DNA of 64,000 nt from Oligoflexus sp. (GTDB lineage Bacteria > Bdellovibrionota_B > Oligoflexia > Oligoflexales > Oligoflexaceae), in the NCBI GenBank assembly GCA_014378195.1, contig JACMOC010000003.1, positions 60,264-124,263 of the forward strand, written 5' to 3'. This document shows positions 32,722 through 41,215 of this stretch, piece after piece. The first letter of the stretch is position 1. Every line of letters starts with the position of its first letter. The translations under genes were made by a program, and so were the position numbers. The notes below the pieces were generated by a model. It searched no databases, had not been told where the DNA came from, and worked only from the letters and a program-made list of their open reading frames with translations.

Positions 32722-35427
32722 ATGAGCACAGAATTTATAAAAGCTTATGCGGAAAAGCTTGCCTACTCTATCGATGACATCAAGAACTGCAAGAACGAAC
32801 CACTTGCGAATTGTGGCGCGATTCAAAGTGCTGGGTTTTTTCTCTCATATCATGCCGTTGATGGAGTCATACTTTCGATAAGCGAAAATCTTCTTGGACT
32901 TCTGGGACTGGATGCGACCACAACCCTCGGTGCTTCGGTGAACGGTTTGTTCACGTTAATCGATGGCACACGATTCGATGGCAGATGTTCGAGTGAGGCT
33001 CTCGATAAACCTTTCCCAATCCTGTCCGCTTTGGACAGAACGGGTCAGACCTTGGCTTTTGATACTCATTTTCATAGTGATGGGAATCAGATTGGAATCG
33101 ATCTCGAACTTTCGCCGCCTCCCTCCCGACGCTCCATTCACAAGCACCTTCATTCCTTGATCAGCAGACTCGAACGCAGCGATGCGCAGGAGAGCGATTG
33201 TCATTTCGTCTGTGAATCCATAAAAGAAATCTCTGGATTTGATCGCGTCATGGCGTACCGATTCCAGGAGAACTGGGATGGGGAAGTCGTTGCCGAAGCA
33301 CGCGCAGCCCATTTAACCAATTTTTTGAACCTTAGGTACCCGGCTCATGATATTCCCGAACAGGCGCGACGTTTATATATGAAAACCGACTTTCGCATGA
33401 TCGTCGACACTCATGCGGTGCCGGTCCCTGTCATAACGCGACGTGGATTTCTGCGAACCGAGGTCTGTTTAGGTCTCAGTGGTTTGCGTGCCTCATCGCC
33501 CATACACATTACTTACCTACACAATATGGGCGTCCAATCGTCATTTTCCATCCCTATCAAGGTTCACAATCGTCTGTGGGGTCTTATAAGCTGTCATCAC
33601 ACCCAGGCGCCTCTCCATATTGGGAGCGAGCAGCGCTCTGAGATGCAGCTCATGACCCGTATTTTAGCAGCGCGCATCGTTAATTCCATCGAAAAACGGC
33701 GTATTCTCACGCGCAAAAATACGCTTGAGTTCACCCAAACCTTTGTTCAGAATTTGAGTAATGGTGCTTCGCCCAAAGACTCATTTATATTCGCGAAGGA
33801 TCAACTTTTCTCCCTTATCGCCTCGAGCGGCGCGTTTATTCGCGTTCAAGGTGAAGAAGTGAAGATAGGATCCTGCCCAGACGACGACGTCATCGACAAA
33901 ATTATCGATATCGCCCGGCAGACTACGAGTTTTGGAGTGTGGCGATCGAATTCCCTGAAGCAGGATCTGGGACTCGACTGTTCGCCTCGCGAAGCAGCAG
34001 GTGCGCTTGTCGTGCCGTTTTCATTTGGCTTTGAAGAGGTCATGATCTGGTTCAGGCGGGAAGCTGAACAGGAGGTTGCATGGGGCGGCAAGCCTCAGGG
34101 AAAAGTCGATCCCAATGTTCGGCTGCAGCCTCGGGTTTCGTTCGAGGCCTGGGTCCAGAAGGTTTCCAATTGCTGTTTCCCTTGGACCGAAGAGAATGAA
34201 GAGACGGCTCAATTCATTTTATTTCATTTTATAAAGGGGATCTTTTCTAAAGCAGCGGCCCTGTCCCAGTCTAATAAAGAGCTCGAGCGCATGACCAGAG
34301 CTAAAGACGAATTCATCGGTATGGTATCTCACGAGCTGCGCACACCGTTGAGTGCGATCATTGGGTGGATCGATATACTCAAGGATACCGTGGGCTTCGG
34401 AAATCCAGAAGTGCAGGAAGCTATCGAGGTGATCGACCGTAATGCCAAGCTTCAGGTGACTCTCATCAATGATCTACTCGACATTTCACGCATAATTTCT
34501 GGTAAATTAAGGCTCAGCGTGAAGTCAAACGTCAAAATCAAATCTTTAGTCAGGGATATCATTGAGAGCCTGCGCCCGATGGCTTCGGCGAAAGAAATCG
34601 ATTTGCAATTCCATTGTTCTTTAGAGCCTCTTTTTAGGGCCGATCCTGATCGCATCCGCCAAGTCATTTGGAATCTTTTGACGAATGCGATAAAGTTTAC
34701 GCCGCATTCAGGACGTGTGTTGGTTTCGATTGAAGCAACGAGCCAAAGTTATACCCTCACAGTTTCGGATACGGGCGTAGGTCTAATCACGCAGGATCTC
34801 AAAAATATCTTTGACCGTTTTAGCCAGGTTGACGGAGGCGTGGCGTCACGTGGCGGACTTGGGCTCGGTCTGTCGATCGTGAGATCTCTCGTCGAACTCC
34901 ACGGGGGAACGATTGAGGCTTTTAGCGAAGGTCTCGGCCAGGGCTCGCGTTTCACGATGACCATGCCGGTTTTTGCGGTCAGTACGGAGAGCCAATCCAG
35001 CGTTGGGACAGCAAACTCGTCTCCCCTCCCGACGATATTGGATGGACAAAGAGTATTAATCGCAGAGGATCAGCCCGATACAGCGAGTGCTTTGAAGTTT
35101 ACCTTAGAGCGTATGGGGGCTGTGTGTGTCGTTTGTCATGATGGACGCAAGGCACTGATCGAGCTGATGAATTCGAGATTTGATCTGATTATTTCCGACG
35201 TAGGCATGCCGGAGATGAATGGACACGACCTCATGAAAGCGTTTCGCATCATCGAACACGCACGCGGTGGACCTATGACTCCAGCGATTGCGTTGACAGC
35301 GTACGCAACTTCAAAAGACCGAACCTTGGCTCTGGAGAGCGGGTTTCAAAGCCATATTCCAAAGCCAGTCGACAAAGGAGAGCTGGTCGCTGTTATTGAA
35401 TCGCTCAAAATCGCGGTACGTTCCTGA
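32722..35427 (+). CDS. Bacteriophytochrome hybrid histidine kinase
   Basis: 901 residues from the ATG at 32722 (AAGGAG 9 bases upstream). The photosensory core is N-terminal: NCKNEP contains the biliverdin-attaching Cys (about residue 23), followed by a PAS domain. The GAF has FDRVMAYRF, LRYPAHDIPEQARRLY (the PxSDIP motif with His in place of Ser) and SPIHITYLHNMG. A diverged PHY region is next. HisKA carries MVSHELRTP (His ~537), then HATPase_c (NLLTNAIKFTP, GGLGLGLSIV) and a C-terminal receiver (IISDVGMPEMNG, Asp ~826). It is expected to sense red/far-red light and phosphorylate internally, then pass phosphate through an Hpt protein such as the one at 35439. Confidence 0.96.
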   Translation: MSTEFIKAYAEKLAYSIDDIKNCKNEPLANCGAIQSAGFFLSYHAVDGVILSISENLLGLLGLDATTTLGASVNGLFTLIDGTRFDGRCSSEALDKPFPILSALDRTGQTLAFDTHFHSDGNQIGIDLELSPPPSRRSIHKHLHSLISRLERSDAQESDCHFVCESIKEISGFDRVMAYRFQENWDGEVVAEARAAHLTNFLNLRYPAHDIPEQARRLYMKTDFRMIVDTHAVPVPVITRRGFLRTEVCLGLSGLRASSPIHITYLHNMGVQSSFSIPIKVHNRLWGLISCHHTQAPLHIGSEQRSEMQLMTRILAARIVNSIEKRRILTRKNTLEFTQTFVQNLSNGASPKDSFIFAKDQLFSLIASSGAFIRVQGEEVKIGSCPDDDVIDKIIDIARQTTSFGVWRSNSLKQDLGLDCSPREAAGALVVPFSFGFEEVMIWFRREAEQEVAWGGKPQGKVDPNVRLQPRVSFEAWVQKVSNCCFPWTEENEETAQFILFHFIKGIFSKAAALSQSNKELERMTRAKDEFIGMVSHELRTPLSAIIGWIDILKDTVGFGNPEVQEAIEVIDRNAKLQVTLINDLLDISRIISGKLRLSVKSNVKIKSLVRDIIESLRPMASAKEIDLQFHCSLEPLFRADPDRIRQVIWNLLTNAIKFTPHSGRVLVSIEATSQSYTLTVSDTGVGLITQDLKNIFDRFSQVDGGVASRGGLGLGLSIVRSLVELHGGTIEAFSEGLGQGSRFTMTMPVFAVSTESQSSVGTANSSPLPTILDGQRVLIAEDQPDTASALKFTLERMGAVCVVCHDGRKALIELMNSRFDLIISDVGMPEMNGHDLMKAFRIIEHARGGPMTPAIALTAYATSKDRTLALESGFQSHIPKPVDKGELVAVIESLKIAVRS

Positions 35428-35438
35428 AGTGCTAAAAA

Positions 35439-35810
35439 TTATACCTGGCCAGGTGTAGCCTTATATGTTTTTAACTCGTCTTGAATTCTTTCGCATTCGG
35501 AAGAAATTGCGGTTTTAAGTTTTGCAACCAACGGGGGAATTGATTTCATACTCAGAAGGGCCGATTTCTCAATCGTCAGACAGATATCGCACAGTTGATC
35601 GGCTCCGACGACGGCACAGCTCGTCTTGAGTTTATGAGCATAAAAAACTATCATTTCAGCATCCAATCGGAGCGTCGCCCGGGCAAGTTCCTCGGTTTGC
35701 AAAGGCGCTTGCTCTATAAAAATGTTAACCACGTCAGTGAGTAAGGTGGCATCCTTCATTTGATCGGCAAGGATAACAAGTTCGTTTAAAGTTGTAGATC
35801 GAAATGACAC
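35439..35810 (-). CDS. Stand-alone Hpt phosphotransfer protein
   Basis: 123 residues from a GTG at 35810 with AGGA 7 bases upstream. A four-helix Hpt domain: VVNIFIEQAPLQTEEL, then the phospho-His motif FYAHKLKTSCAVVGADQL, then LCDICLTIEKSA. It would carry phosphate from the receiver of a hybrid kinase (the phytochrome at 32722, which lacks its own Hpt) to a response regulator. It converges on the phytochrome gene and is divergent from the OmpR-type regulator, an arrangement that puts relay and output under one intergenic region. Confidence 0.9.
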   Translation of the reverse strand: MSFRSTTLNELVILADQMKDATLLTDVVNIFIEQAPLQTEELARATLRLDAEMIVFYAHKLKTSCAVVGADQLCDICLTIEKSALLSMKSIPPLVAKLKTAISSECERIQDELKTYKATPGQV

Positions 35811-35920
35811 GAAATGTTCCTATCGCTTCTTTCCTGACGGACGGGTCAGGGAAAGAATATCCGAAAGTCGAGTGTTATGTTACAGTTACACAATTGTACC
35901 AAGCGTGCGTAGAGGGACCA

Positions 35921-36586
35921 GTGAACGTAAACAGCCAGTCTTCCAATCACGGTATAATATGGATACTCGAAGATGATGAGCAAATGCGTCGAATTTTTCA
36001 AACCCTACTCTCTCCGTACAACTGCATTTTTTTCAAAACCCTCAAAGAATTTTCTTTTGAGTGGTCCAAAGCCACAAATAGGCCGACTTTACTTTTAGCT
36101 GATCTATCTCTGCCGGATGGAAGTTTTTTAAAATGGATGGAAGAGAATCAGAATTTCCATCAGAATGTGACGTGCTGCATAGTGATTTCAGGACAGCAGG
36201 ATATAGGCCCGATGCGTGCGTCCCTGGATTTGGGCGCATTTGATTACATCGTGAAACCTTTTGTCCCGGCAGAAGTTCAGATCAAAGTTGAACGGATTCT
36301 TAATAACCTTCAGCTGCCGCTCATACTTGATCCTACGACCCACTCCGTTTCCTTCAATGCGACCAGCACGACACTGACGTCCAAGCAGTTTCAGATATTA
36401 TCGATGCTGCACGCGTCCTATCCAGTCGGGATCACGCGTGAAGATATTCAGACTTCTGTTTGGCAAAATACCAAGGTCAACCAGAAAAATCTGACTGTTC
36501 ACCTCTCGTTACTTCGCACCAAACTCAAGGACGTTGGCCTTAACATCAATCATCAGAAATCGACTTACGTACTCGAACCCTTATGA
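35921..36586 (+). CDS. OmpR-type DNA-binding response regulator
   Basis: 221 residues from the GTG at 35921 (GAGGG 4 bases before). The frame is open to an ATG at 35804, but that would overlap the Hpt gene's start and add 39 non-conserved residues. Receiver: WILEDDEQM, LLLADLSLPDG (phosphoacceptor), CIVISGQQD, FDYIVKPF. A winged-helix Trans_reg_C domain follows (TLTSKQFQILSMLHA, ITREDIQTSVWQNT, LTVHLSLLRTKL). It is the only DNA-binding regulator of the island and hence the likely end point of the relay. Its coding end overlaps the convergent receiver gene by 22 bases. Confidence 0.88.
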   Translation: MNVNSQSSNHGIIWILEDDEQMRRIFQTLLSPYNCIFFKTLKEFSFEWSKATNRPTLLLADLSLPDGSFLKWMEENQNFHQNVTCCIVISGQQDIGPMRASLDLGAFDYIVKPFVPAEVQIKVERILNNLQLPLILDPTTHSVSFNATSTTLTSKQFQILSMLHASYPVGITREDIQTSVWQNTKVNQKNLTVHLSLLRTKLKDVGLNINHQKSTYVLEPL

Positions 36587-36975
36587 AGGATGTCGTAAAC
36601 GGAAGTAAGTAGGTCGACAAGAGATTCCATCGCGATAGGTTTACTTAAAGTAAACTCCATGCCTGCCCCTTTCGATCGTACCGTATCGTGCTCCCTTATC
36701 GCCGCCGTATAAGCGACAACGATCGTGCGCGGATTCTGATCTTTAATCAATCTTGCCGCTTTATAACCATCGATTACCGGTAGCTGACAATCCATCAATA
36801 CGAGATCATAGGACGAAGCGAGAGCTGATTCGACAGCCTGTCGTCCATCGATAGCAAGTTCACATGTATAACCAAGGCTGCGTAATAGCCCAAGGGTTAA
36901 GATCTGGTTAACTTTGTTATCCTCGGCGAGGAGGATCCGGAGAGGCTTTACTAAGGCAAGTCTGGCGAATTCCAT
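36565..36975 (-). CDS. Stand-alone receiver-domain protein
   Basis: 136 residues from the ATG at 36975 (AAGGGTGGAGG just upstream). It is a receiver only: ILLAEDNKVNQ, YDLVLMDCQLPVIDG, IVVAYTAAI, FTLSKP. Sequence style is that of receivers from hybrid kinases (EDNKVNQ), suggesting it accepts phosphate from an Hpt domain. It is divergent from the MASE1 hybrid kinase: a shared AT-rich box reading TATAA on both strands lies near 37003. Confidence 0.88.
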   Translation of the reverse strand: MEFARLALVKPLRILLAEDNKVNQILTLGLLRSLGYTCELAIDGRQAVESALASSYDLVLMDCQLPVIDGYKAARLIKDQNPRTIVVAYTAAIREHDTVRSKGAGMEFTLSKPIAMESLVDLLTSVYDILHKGSST

Positions 36976-37049
36976 AAACCTCCACCCTTTAAGTCTCAAT
37001 GTTATAATTGATCTGAACCGATCGGACTTCTTTAGCCACAGGCGCCGTA

Positions 37050-40000
37050 ATGCATAATCTTAAAAACTATACCTTCGATTTCATTGGGCATACCATTCTT
37101 ATCGCCGTCCTCTATTTTTTTACCGGACGGCTTGGTTTGATTCTGTCGATCCCTCCTGGGTTCGCAACCCTCGTCTGGCCTGCATCCGGTCTTGCGCTTG
37201 GTTTTTTTTTGGCCCGTGGGAAAAAAGTTTGGCTTGGCATAGCTATCGGATCCTTCCTGGTCAACACCGTGTCCAAGGATTGGGTCTTTGCTTATTCCTG
37301 GATTGCGGTCACGATCGCACTTGGCGCCTGTATTCAAGTTTATGTTACTCAGGCTTTGCTGCGCGTATCTGGGCTCTTGCCTTTAACCTTTATCAAATCC
37401 AAAAACATCGTGATGTTTTTTGTAGTGATTTCACCGCTCTCTTGTCTGGTTAACGCCTCGCTTGGCACATCGGCGCTTTATTTCTTCGGAAAAATTGCGC
37501 AAAGCGAAGTGTTTGTGAATTGGCTGACTTGGTTTATCGGCGACACTCTTGGGGTGCTACTGTTCACGCCTCTTGTATTGCTGATACTTCAAAGAAAAGA
37601 GGATGAGTGGAAAGGGCGTTATCAATACCTCCTCCTTTCAACTACGCTTTCACTCATAGTTTTCGTGCTTCTTTTCTTTTGGGCCTCAGCACGGGAGACA
37701 GAGAAGATACAAGCGAAAAGCCATAGCGATGCCTCGGAGGTAAACCTTCTTATCGAGACTCGGCTGATCCTTTATGAACGCCTTATTCTGAGTGTAGGAG
37801 GTATTTTTGAAACTAATCGAGATTTGCGCAATGAGGAATTCCAGAACTTCATTCGCATTACGACGGCGGGACTCAATGGGTTCACTGGCATTTCATGGGT
37901 CGTACGTATAAGTGGCGATGAGATTCCAAAGTTTGAGGAGCACCTTAGGAGCGAAGGTCTTCATTATTTTCAGCTGCAGACCGTTACCGGCGAAATGGTC
38001 GAAAAACCCTTGCCTGATAAAGTCTATTACGTCCTGACCTTTTTCAGTCGCCCCGATCTCGAAACTTTTCGCGGTTTGGATCTCGGCTCGGATAGCCGCC
38101 GACTTTCGGCTTTTCGACTCGCCGAGGCTACCGGGCGGATTGCCACGATTTCGGACATTCCGTTTTTTCGCACTGCTCAGAATATGCATGGGACCTTACT
38201 TGTCCAACCGATTCACGGCTATTCTCAAGCAGCACGGGATGAACGACACAAAGCCGAAATCCATAGTTTTGTCTTGTTTGGGTTTCAGCCTGCGGAGGCT
38301 TTTGCCGATGCCCTTATACGCACAGAAGAATTGGGCCTTGATCTCGAGGTACGGAATGAATTGGGCGATCTCATCATAGACTCGGATCCGAGCGTAGCGA
38401 TGGCGACGACAACGGATAGTTATCACATCGAAAAAATCATGCGCTGGAAAGTTGGTGCGTGGGATGTGAAAATCAGGGCTCGCCAAAGTTATTTTGCGAG
38501 AAACAGGTCTTGGGATACCTGGGCTATCCTCACCATAGGATTGACATTTTGCGCTGCGATTCAAGTCTTTGTCCTTATCTTGACCGGATCGAATTATGAT
38601 ATCAGCGTGCAAGTCAAAGAACGTACCAAAGAACTCGACGATAGTCGCAAAAATCTGGTAATTGCGCGCGATGAAGCGATCAAGGCCAACCATGCAAAAG
38701 GGGTATTTCTCGCGAATATGAGTCACGAGATTCGTACGCCTTTGAACGGGATAATCGGCATCACGAATCTTTTTGGGAAAACCAAACTCGACGAAAGACA
38801 GAAAAAACTTCATGCCGCGTTGACTGTAAGTAACCGTGGGCTGCTTTATCTAATCAACGATGTCTTAGATCTTTCCAAAATCGAAGCTGGAGCATTAACT
38901 CTGGACGAGCACGATTTTGACCCCCGCCCTCTGTTAAGCGAGGCCATTCAGACGATGGAGGCCCTTGCCGAGATAAAGGGCCTTCGTCTTATCAGTCGCG
39001 TTGCTGGGAGTTTTCCCGGCGCTTTGATCGGTGATGCCTATCGTCTGAGGCAAGTTATTCTCAATCTTCTTTCTAACGCCATTAAGTTCACAGAGCAGGG
39101 CAAAATAGAGGTGGCTTTTTCCTGCGATGAAGCAGCTTCATGCTGGTTTATTACGATAGTCGATACGGGAATAGGAATGTCAGAAAGCATCTTATCAAAG
39201 ATATTTTATCCCTTTGCGCAGGGTGACGAGTCATCTATCCACGCATCGGGGGGGAGTGGGCTTGGCCTTGCGATCAGCCGTGAAATCGTTGTGATCATGG
39301 GCGGTGAGCTCGACGTTCAGTCCATTGTTGATAAAGGCAGTGTGTTTACGGTGAGTCTGCCGCTTAGGCTCGGAAATCCCGAAAACATCCTTCGGACCGA
39401 TGAGACAGACTCTTTTAAATCGTTTAACATGCCGTCCCGTCTCGTGGCCCTTAAAGTGCTATTGGCTGAAGATAATGAAGTCAACAGAATAGTCGCGATC
39501 GGCTTTCTCCAGAGTCTGGATGTTGAAGCGGACGTCGTCGTCGATGGAGAAGCTGCTTTGAAAGCTGTCCAGGCGAAAAACTATGACCTGATTCTCATGG
39601 ATGTTCACATGCCTATTTTGAGCGGAACAGAGGTGACGAAACGCATCCGCAAAATGCCTATTAAGCAGCCTACCATCGTTGCCATCACAGCCGATGCGAC
39701 GCCTTCAGAAAAGGAGCGTTGTTTAAAAAGTGGAATGGATAGCTTTTTATCAAAACCTCTGGCCCACGATGCGCTTGAAGAGTTGCTGAAACGGGTCTAC
39801 GCAGAATCATGCGAAGCTAGTTTTGATTCGGACAGCATACGCGCGAAATTCAAGGACATGGAAACAGTACTTGTCGACATTCTCGAGGCCTACTTTGAGT
39901 CTTATCCAAACAATAAAAACGAGATCGAAGCTGCCCTCAGTGCCAACGATTCATCCCTCTGTGCCTCAGTTCTCCATGGATTGCGCGGTATGATCAGTAA

Positions 40001-40172
40001 CTTCCAGTCGATTCATATCATCGACCGGCTTTTTTCACTGGAAAACTGCTTTTTAGCAGAGGGTTGCACTCACGAAAATGCTGATAGCATACGAGACCTC
40101 CTTGTTCGTATAGATGAGGCGAATGTCACTCTCAAAACACTCCTTGAGGATCTGGATCCGAAGCGGGTCTGA
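37050..40172 (+). CDS. MASE1-CHASE hybrid histidine kinase with receiver and Hpt
   Basis: 1040 residues. Residues ~5-215 are a MASE1 multi-helix membrane sensor (LVWPASGLALGFFLARGKKV, WFIGDTLGVLLFTPLVLL). Residues ~235-490 are an extracytoplasmic CHASE domain (FIRITTAGLNGFTGISWVVR, AFRLAEATGRIA) between two membrane helices. Then HisKA with NMSHEIRTPLNGIIG (His ~559), HATPase_c (NLLSNAIKFTEQG, GSGLGLAIS), a receiver with LILMDVHMPIL (Asp ~851) and a C-terminal Hpt (LHGLRGMISNF, His ~976). All steps of a phosphorelay except the final regulator are in one chain; the lone receiver at 36565 and the OmpR-type protein are candidate acceptors. CHASE domains often sense small organic ligands. Confidence 0.94.
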   Translation: MHNLKNYTFDFIGHTILIAVLYFFTGRLGLILSIPPGFATLVWPASGLALGFFLARGKKVWLGIAIGSFLVNTVSKDWVFAYSWIAVTIALGACIQVYVTQALLRVSGLLPLTFIKSKNIVMFFVVISPLSCLVNASLGTSALYFFGKIAQSEVFVNWLTWFIGDTLGVLLFTPLVLLILQRKEDEWKGRYQYLLLSTTLSLIVFVLLFFWASARETEKIQAKSHSDASEVNLLIETRLILYERLILSVGGIFETNRDLRNEEFQNFIRITTAGLNGFTGISWVVRISGDEIPKFEEHLRSEGLHYFQLQTVTGEMVEKPLPDKVYYVLTFFSRPDLETFRGLDLGSDSRRLSAFRLAEATGRIATISDIPFFRTAQNMHGTLLVQPIHGYSQAARDERHKAEIHSFVLFGFQPAEAFADALIRTEELGLDLEVRNELGDLIIDSDPSVAMATTTDSYHIEKIMRWKVGAWDVKIRARQSYFARNRSWDTWAILTIGLTFCAAIQVFVLILTGSNYDISVQVKERTKELDDSRKNLVIARDEAIKANHAKGVFLANMSHEIRTPLNGIIGITNLFGKTKLDERQKKLHAALTVSNRGLLYLINDVLDLSKIEAGALTLDEHDFDPRPLLSEAIQTMEALAEIKGLRLISRVAGSFPGALIGDAYRLRQVILNLLSNAIKFTEQGKIEVAFSCDEAASCWFITIVDTGIGMSESILSKIFYPFAQGDESSIHASGGSGLGLAISREIVVIMGGELDVQSIVDKGSVFTVSLPLRLGNPENILRTDETDSFKSFNMPSRLVALKVLLAEDNEVNRIVAIGFLQSLDVEADVVVDGEAALKAVQAKNYDLILMDVHMPILSGTEVTKRIRKMPIKQPTIVAITADATPSEKERCLKSGMDSFLSKPLAHDALEELLKRVYAESCEASFDSDSIRAKFKDMETVLVDILEAYFESYPNNKNEIEAALSANDSSLCASVLHGLRGMISNFQSIHIIDRLFSLENCFLAEGCTHENADSIRDLLVRIDEANVTLKTLLEDLDPKRV

Positions 40173-40228
40173 ATTTTGCATACGTTTATCCAGATGCCAG
40201 CCGGCTTCTCGGCAAGACTGGAGATTTT

Positions 40229-40720
40229 ATGCAAGAACAGAGCATTGATTTTGATCGGGATGTAGGTTTGAGATCCAATCATAAAAACGATGTCGCCGCC
40301 GTCCTCGATGCATTCACGTGCGCAATACAATTAGGCGACCTAGAATGCATTGTAGCCTTCTACGCCGACCCTTTGGTAGCGTTTGATTTGATGCCGCCGC
40401 TTCAGTTTAAGGACCTGGCGAAATATAAAGACATTTCTTGGAAGCAGAGCTTTATCGATCACTTTCAATTTCCCATCACATACCAAGTCGTTGACAGGAA
40501 AATCCACGCTGAAGATAAGATTGCTTTCGCGCACGGACTACTGCGCGTGGAGGGTGTTTCCAAAAAGGGTGAGGTTATGGAAATGTGGATGCGCAATACT
40601 ACATGTCTTCAAAGAATCGGAGGCCGCTGGAAAATTTCTCACGAACACAATTCCATTCCTATCGAATCAAACACGATGAAAGGCATGATCAACCTTGAGC
40701 CGGAGATTTCCTTACACTAA
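40229..40720 (+). CDS. SnoaL-like (NTF2-fold) protein
   Basis: 163 residues, RBS GGAG 5 bases before the ATG, 56 bp after the MASE1 kinase and possibly co-transcribed. Motifs AAVLDAFTCAIQLGDLECIV, FYADPLVAFDLMPPL, and GGRWKISHEHNSIPIE match SnoaL/DUF4440-like NTF2 proteins. These are small cone-shaped barrels that bind or isomerise hydrophobic ligands; the function here is unknown. Confidence 0.85.
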   Translation: MQEQSIDFDRDVGLRSNHKNDVAAVLDAFTCAIQLGDLECIVAFYADPLVAFDLMPPLQFKDLAKYKDISWKQSFIDHFQFPITYQVVDRKIHAEDKIAFAHGLLRVEGVSKKGEVMEMWMRNTTCLQRIGGRWKISHEHNSIPIESNTMKGMINLEPEISLH

Positions 40721-40900
40721 TTAAGGGGGGCTTTTTGTTTGCGGTTGAGGATCTTCAACCGAGGGATGGTCTTTTTGGAGGCGGAGAGAAGTCGCCGGCA
40801 GTGCGGGTACCGTTAGATGTGTTGTTCGGCCTGCAACCGAACAGCGATAGGCGCCATAACTAGTCAAAACAATAAAAATGAATAAACCCGAAAGTTTCAT
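40721..40900 (-). CDS. Possible small single-TM protein
   Basis: 59 residues from the ATG at 40900: a hydrophobic N-terminus (LSGLFIFIVLTSYGAY) with a Pro/Gln-rich tail. No clear RBS and no family. The following stretch to 41215 (~315 bp, AT-rich) holds no supported gene, only the promoter region for the DUF1592 operon. Confidence 0.35.
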   Translation of the reverse strand: MKLSGLFIFIVLTSYGAYRCSVAGRTTHLTVPALPATSLRLQKDHPSVEDPQPQTKSPP

Positions 40901-41215
40901 AACACGGGTTCTATGCGAGGGTATTACCCGAAGCTCCGGTCTCTTCATCTCATCATCCTTGTCGAAGCCGGCTTACCCATCCGAGGTAAGGGCATGAACT
41001 TCTCATTTCATTATATCAAATATAATCAATTATATCAGTTTGTTGTATCCCTGGATGTGGCTGTATTTTTCCGGCCTGCTTCCATTGTACAGAACTTAGA
41101 CAATTCACTTCCGATTAATTTAAAAAAGACTTAATGTCTGCAGCGTTTAATCCGATAACTCCGAATTGAGCCAGTCTTTTAAGTGGCACAGCGAAACGAA
41201 GGCGGATAATTCGAA

